Assembly: GCA_003647825.1 (NCBI GenBank)
Contig: QMNP01000040.1
Span: 1-9,716 of the forward strand
DNA from: Candidatus Cloacimonadota bacterium
GTDB lineage: Bacteria > Cloacimonadota > Cloacimonadia > Cloacimonadales > TCS61
Direction of reading: 5' to 3'
DNA length: 9,716 nucleotides
This document shows, piece after piece, positions 6,150 through 9,716 of this stretch. A model generated the notes under the pieces. That model saw nothing but the letters and a program-made list of their open reading frames with translations. It searched no databases and was not told the DNA's origin. Positions within the stretch are counted from its first letter, which is position 1; every line of letters starts with the position of its first letter. Both the position numbers and the translations under genes were made by a program.

Positions 6150-9100
6150 ATGAAAAAGTTTTTAATTTTAGCTATTGCTTTAATAGTTTTAGGTAGTCTT
6201 AATGCAAAGGAATGGATTTCATTTGATTCCAGTACTGAGCAAGAACCAATTGTAAACGTTGTGGAAACAGACAATAATCGTCTTATTCTTGATATTGAAG
6301 TTCCGGGTATGTATCTGGAAGATGTAACAGAAGGCGGGCAAACATATCAGAAAATTGAGATCATACAAGGTAGAACGACTCATGACGTGGGATTTCCTGA
6401 ATTTCCCATGATCACCAGGATCATTGGAATTCCAGATAATCAAAATGTACGAGTGAGAGTTTTGAAAACTTCTACTTTAGAATTGAACAATTACAATGTA
6501 TATCCTCTTCAAACACCTGAAAAAGATGGAGTTGAAAATAACAATCCTTTTGTAGCAGATTTTAAATTTTATCAAACTGGTGGAACGTATCCTTCCACAA
6601 ATGCATTTGTAGATAATGTGGGGATCTGGCGAGATGTGAAGATTGGCGGTTTTCATTTTGTACCTTTCAATTTTAATGCCGATAACGGAACTCTGCAGGT
6701 AACTACCAGTGCTAGAATCGAAGTAGAATTTTATGGTTATGATGATGAGCATATCTTGAATAAAGATAAGGTCATAGCTCCCAGTTTCTATAATATGTAC
6801 GATTCTGCTCTCATCAACTTTAATACAATGGGTTATCAGATAGATAACACTCGTGAAGTTGGCGTTAAATATCTTATTGTAACTAATGCAAATGCACTTG
6901 AAAGCATTCAGCCATTGGTAGAGTATAAAAACAAAGAAGGCTACTCGGTTGAAGTGAGAACATTGGAAGCAGGATTTGAAACAGCAATAGAGATAAAAGA
7001 TTACATTATGCAGCTTTATGATTCCGATGACCTGGAATATGTATTAATGGTTGGTGATGCTTATCCAAATGGTTCTGCCGGGCCTGATAATATTCCAATG
7101 TATCTCTGGTCTGGTGGCGGCGGTAGCTCCTGGTCAGATTCGTGGTTTTCCTGCATGGAAGGTAATACAGATTATTATGCTGATATTGCTATCGGAAGGA
7201 TAGTTTATGATAACTTAGCAGAATTGGATCATCAAATACTGAAATTAACCGATTTTTATCAAATTCCCGATCAGACTACTAACTGGGGAGAAAATAGTAT
7301 TCTTGTAGCTCATGATGAGCAATATCCCCAGAAGTATACTCTGTGTAAACAGCAGATCAATGATTATCCATACTCAATGCAAACTCCCATATTTGAACTT
7401 TGTTATGGCGGGGCAGGTGCTACAAATACAGATATTATAAACTGGGTTAATTCTACTTCAGGCGGTATTTTTAACTATCGTGGTCATGGTAGTGCTACTG
7501 AATTCTGGCAGTGGGGTCCTTCTGGAAGTTTTACAGCTACTCATGTAAATCAGCTTACAAATGATAACAGAAATTTTGTACTGTTTGATGTATGCTGTGA
7601 TAATATGGATATTGTTGGTCATGCTGGTGATTGTCTGGCAGAATCCTTTATGAAAGCAGATGAAGCAGCTATAGCCATCAATGGAGCGATAGTTCCTTCC
7701 TACACAATTCCCAATCATGATTATGACAAGGAAATGTATAAAGCTATCTTTGACGAAGGAATAACTACAATCGGTTACATCTCTAATTATGCAAATGTAT
7801 TTGTGATTAATCTGCATGGCGATATTGGTATTCAGAATGTTCTAACGTATCTTTGGTTAGGAGATAGTTCTATCGAACCTTGGACGAAGCAGATAGATGA
7901 TCTTACAGTTACGCATGATCCACAACTGTTCTTGGGGCTTTCTACATTTGATGTTACAGTAATGGGAACAAGTGGACCAATGGAAAATGCCAGGGTATGT
8001 GTGAGCAATGACGATGGAACTATTTATGCCGTTGCTTTTACAGATGCCGGTGGTATTGCTCAGGTTCAATTTGATCAACCTGTTCAATCTCCAGGAACAG
8101 TTTCCGTTTCTGCTAAAGCATTTAATTATCTTCGTTACAATGCAGATATCCAGGTTATTCCGCAGACAGGTCCCTACTGCGTTTATAGTGCTAATACTAT
8201 AAATGATGCATCTGGAAATAATAATGGTATGCTGGATTATGGGGAATCTGTATTGATGACTCTGGATATCGAAAATGTGGGAGTGCAGCAAGCTGATAAT
8301 GTAACAGTAGAAATAAGTACAACCGACGAATTTGTTACGATTACAGATGGTACAGAAGATTATGGTAATGTTGCAGCCTCTAATGTTGTTTCAATTGCTG
8401 ACGGTTTTGCTTTTTCTGTAGCAGAAGATATTCCAGATGGACATTACATTTTATTTAGTGTTAATGTGGTTAGCGGCACTACTACTTGGGAAAGTTCATT
8501 TTCTATTGATTCTCATGCTCCGAACTTAACATTTCTTGAATTCCTGGTTAATGATACAGTCTCTGGGAATGGTGATTATATGTGGGATCCGGGTGAAACT
8601 GTAGATATTTATGTGTCACTGGAAAATGGTGGTTCATCAGATGCATATAACGTGGAAAGTATATTAACAACTGTAGATCCGTATATCACTTTGAATACAA
8701 CTGCAGCACAAACTATTGGTGATATAGTTGCTGGAAATGTTGCTGAAGCTGTATTTAATGCAACTTCAGATATAAATACACCAGAAGCACATTTAGCTCA
8801 ATTTATTGTTGATTTTACAGCTGATCTGGGAATTGTCGGTTCCGGATCATTTGAAACTCAAATTGGTGGGTATTTGATCGAAGAATATTTCGAAACATTC
8901 CCGCCAGAAGGCTGGACAACTGCAGGTGGTACAAATTGGGGTGGTAATAGCTCTAATTATGCTGGTGGAGTTTCACCGGAAGCACAATTCTATTGGAACC
9001 CATCCACAACTGCAACACAGAGGATGATAAGTCAGGTTATCAACACAACCGGCAATGCTTCTCTTTCACTTAGTTTTCAACATATGGTAGATGATTACGG

Positions 9101-9716
9101 TGGTGGTTATTCTCTCAAAGTTCAAACAACCAGCGATGGAACGAACTGGAATGATGTATGGAGCATCAATCCCAATGGGAACGTTGGACCTGAATTACAA
9201 GAGCTTGAAGTAGAAACTCCTGATGTCGGTTCTTCAACTTTTCAGATTGCCTGGGTATTCGACGGAAACTCCTACCAGATAGATAATTGGTATGTAGATG
9301 ATATTATTCTTGGTGGCGGAGCAACAGCTGTATTTGGAACTGTTGCAGGTTTTGTAACAGATTCAACTACAGGTTTAGCAATAGAAGGAGCCAATATTTC
9401 CGGAATGAGTGTTAGTGGTGCTGATGGAAGCTATTCATTAGATATTACTCCTGGAATCTATGACTTCACTTGTATTGCCGAAGATTATTATGAACTTACA
9501 ATTGAAGATGTATTAGTCGAAGAAAATTTAACGACAGATCTTGATTTTGCATTAGTACCTTTACCCGATCTCGATCCTCCCACCAATCCATCAGCAGTTT
9601 TACAGGATTACAATGATGTATTTGTAAGTTGGGAACCACCAGGGGGAGCACCTGTAGCTCTCTGGAACCAGATGGATAATCCTTCCACAGCAGGAATCAG
9701 TGCACAGGATTTTGAA
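6150..9716 (+). CDS. Secreted C25 (gingipain-like) cysteine peptidase, 3' end beyond window
   Basis: 1189 codons are open to the right edge with no stop. C25 peptidases are secreted endopeptidases; the known gingipains cut after Arg or Lys. A signal peptide (1-19, core FLILAIALIVLG, cut after LNA) leads a C25-type propeptide (about 20-235; GFPEFPMITRIIGIP). The catalytic domain (about 239-578) shows YLIVTNANALESIQPLVEYK, VLMVGDA (D303), GNTDYYADIAIGR (338-350), the catalytic His in NYRGHGS (H446), THVNQLTND, the catalytic Cys in FDVCCDN (C483 by alignment with gingipain FDVACVN) and YLWLGDSS near 571. An Ig-like domain follows (592-671), as in gingipains. The tail has two CARDB-like repeats (about 675-785 and 790-905), a MAM/jelly-roll-like domain (908-1054), a CarboxypepD_reg-like domain (1063-1136) and the start of an FN3 (from 1140). 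A sorting domain is expected beyond the edge. It shares tail modules with the M14 protein upstream. The Arg/Lys preference cannot be read here. Confidence 0.92.
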   Translation, partial: MKKFLILAIALIVLGSLNAKEWISFDSSTEQEPIVNVVETDNNRLILDIEVPGMYLEDVTEGGQTYQKIEIIQGRTTHDVGFPEFPMITRIIGIPDNQNVRVRVLKTSTLELNNYNVYPLQTPEKDGVENNNPFVADFKFYQTGGTYPSTNAFVDNVGIWRDVKIGGFHFVPFNFNADNGTLQVTTSARIEVEFYGYDDEHILNKDKVIAPSFYNMYDSALINFNTMGYQIDNTREVGVKYLIVTNANALESIQPLVEYKNKEGYSVEVRTLEAGFETAIEIKDYIMQLYDSDDLEYVLMVGDAYPNGSAGPDNIPMYLWSGGGGSSWSDSWFSCMEGNTDYYADIAIGRIVYDNLAELDHQILKLTDFYQIPDQTTNWGENSILVAHDEQYPQKYTLCKQQINDYPYSMQTPIFELCYGGAGATNTDIINWVNSTSGGIFNYRGHGSATEFWQWGPSGSFTATHVNQLTNDNRNFVLFDVCCDNMDIVGHAGDCLAESFMKADEAAIAINGAIVPSYTIPNHDYDKEMYKAIFDEGITTIGYISNYANVFVINLHGDIGIQNVLTYLWLGDSSIEPWTKQIDDLTVTHDPQLFLGLSTFDVTVMGTSGPMENARVCVSNDDGTIYAVAFTDAGGIAQVQFDQPVQSPGTVSVSAKAFNYLRYNADIQVIPQTGPYCVYSANTINDASGNNNGMLDYGESVLMTLDIENVGVQQADNVTVEISTTDEFVTITDGTEDYGNVAASNVVSIADGFAFSVAEDIPDGHYILFSVNVVSGTTTWESSFSIDSHAPNLTFLEFLVNDTVSGNGDYMWDPGETVDIYVSLENGGSSDAYNVESILTTVDPYITLNTTAAQTIGDIVAGNVAEAVFNATSDINTPEAHLAQFIVDFTADLGIVGSGSFETQIGGYLIEEYFETFPPEGWTTAGGTNWGGNSSNYAGGVSPEAQFYWNPSTTATQRMISQVINTTGNASLSLSFQHMVDDYGGGYSLKVQTTSDGTNWNDVWSINPNGNVGPELQELEVETPDVGSSTFQIAWVFDGNSYQIDNWYVDDIILGGGATAVFGTVAGFVTDSTTGLAIEGANISGMSVSGADGSYSLDITPGIYDFTCIAEDYYELTIEDVLVEENLTTDLDFALVPLPDLDPPTNPSAVLQDYNDVFVSWEPPGGAPVALWNQMDNPSTAGISAQDFE

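Noticed and set aside
7458..7817. Open frame of 119 codons on the minus strand
   Set aside because: It is antisense to the C25 catalytic core with its GHGS and DVCC motifs, which is clearly the coding frame; the composition is unlike a protein.
7857..8291. Open frame of 144 codons on the minus strand
   Set aside because: It lies wholly inside the C25 frame, has no ribosome binding site, and reads as Ile/Ser/Cys/His-rich sequence without any domain, as expected of an antisense shadow.

Overview
The window is AT-rich bacterial DNA carrying four protein genes. Two are read leftwards (an N-terminal fragment of uvrA and a complete ATP-grasp protein). Two are read rightwards, and these are very large secreted multidomain peptidases. 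The complete peptidase ends in a domain with a YPNPFNP motif and a terminal VYFVIV...VKKVILLK strand. This is the FlgD-like / type IX-type C-terminal sorting domain common in Bacteroidota-related and candidate-phylum bacteria such as Cloacimonadota, Marinimicrobia and Calditrichota. With the low GC and the chained CarboxypepD_reg-like and fibronectin III modules, the style fits a Cloacimonadota-like anaerobe best, but that placement is an inference without any database search.

Layout. 1-371 (minus): start of uvrA, cut by the window edge. 372-623: short gap with a small palindrome over the stop codon of the next gene. 624-1742 (minus): 372-residue ATP-grasp protein of unknown substrate, started by TTG behind a clear GAGGA. 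1743-2237: divergent intergenic region with no gene, holding a candidate promoter for the leftward gene, weak inverted repeats, a perfect 8-bp inverted repeat and a TATAAT box next to the rightward gene. 2238-5855 (plus): 1205-residue secreted M14 zinc carboxypeptidase with a long modular tail. 5856-6149: a dense cluster of short inverted and direct repeats that looks like a MITE or a decayed intergenic repeat. 6150-9716 (plus): 1189 codons, open to the edge, of a secreted C25 (gingipain-like) cysteine peptidase with propeptide, His/Cys catalytic pair and a tail built from the same module types as the M14 protein.

How they fit together. The two peptidases probably act outside the cytoplasm on protein or peptide substrates: the C25 enzyme as an endopeptidase and the M14 enzyme removing or trimming C-terminal residues. 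Their tails share CARDB-like, MAM/jelly-roll-like, CarboxypepD_reg-like and FN3 modules, so they look like two catalytic heads on one kind of export and surface chassis. UvrA (nucleotide excision repair) and the ATP-grasp protein have no visible functional link to them. No secretion machinery, RNA gene, CRISPR array or complete transposon is seen. The most unusual item outside the genes is the composite repeat at 5921-6131.
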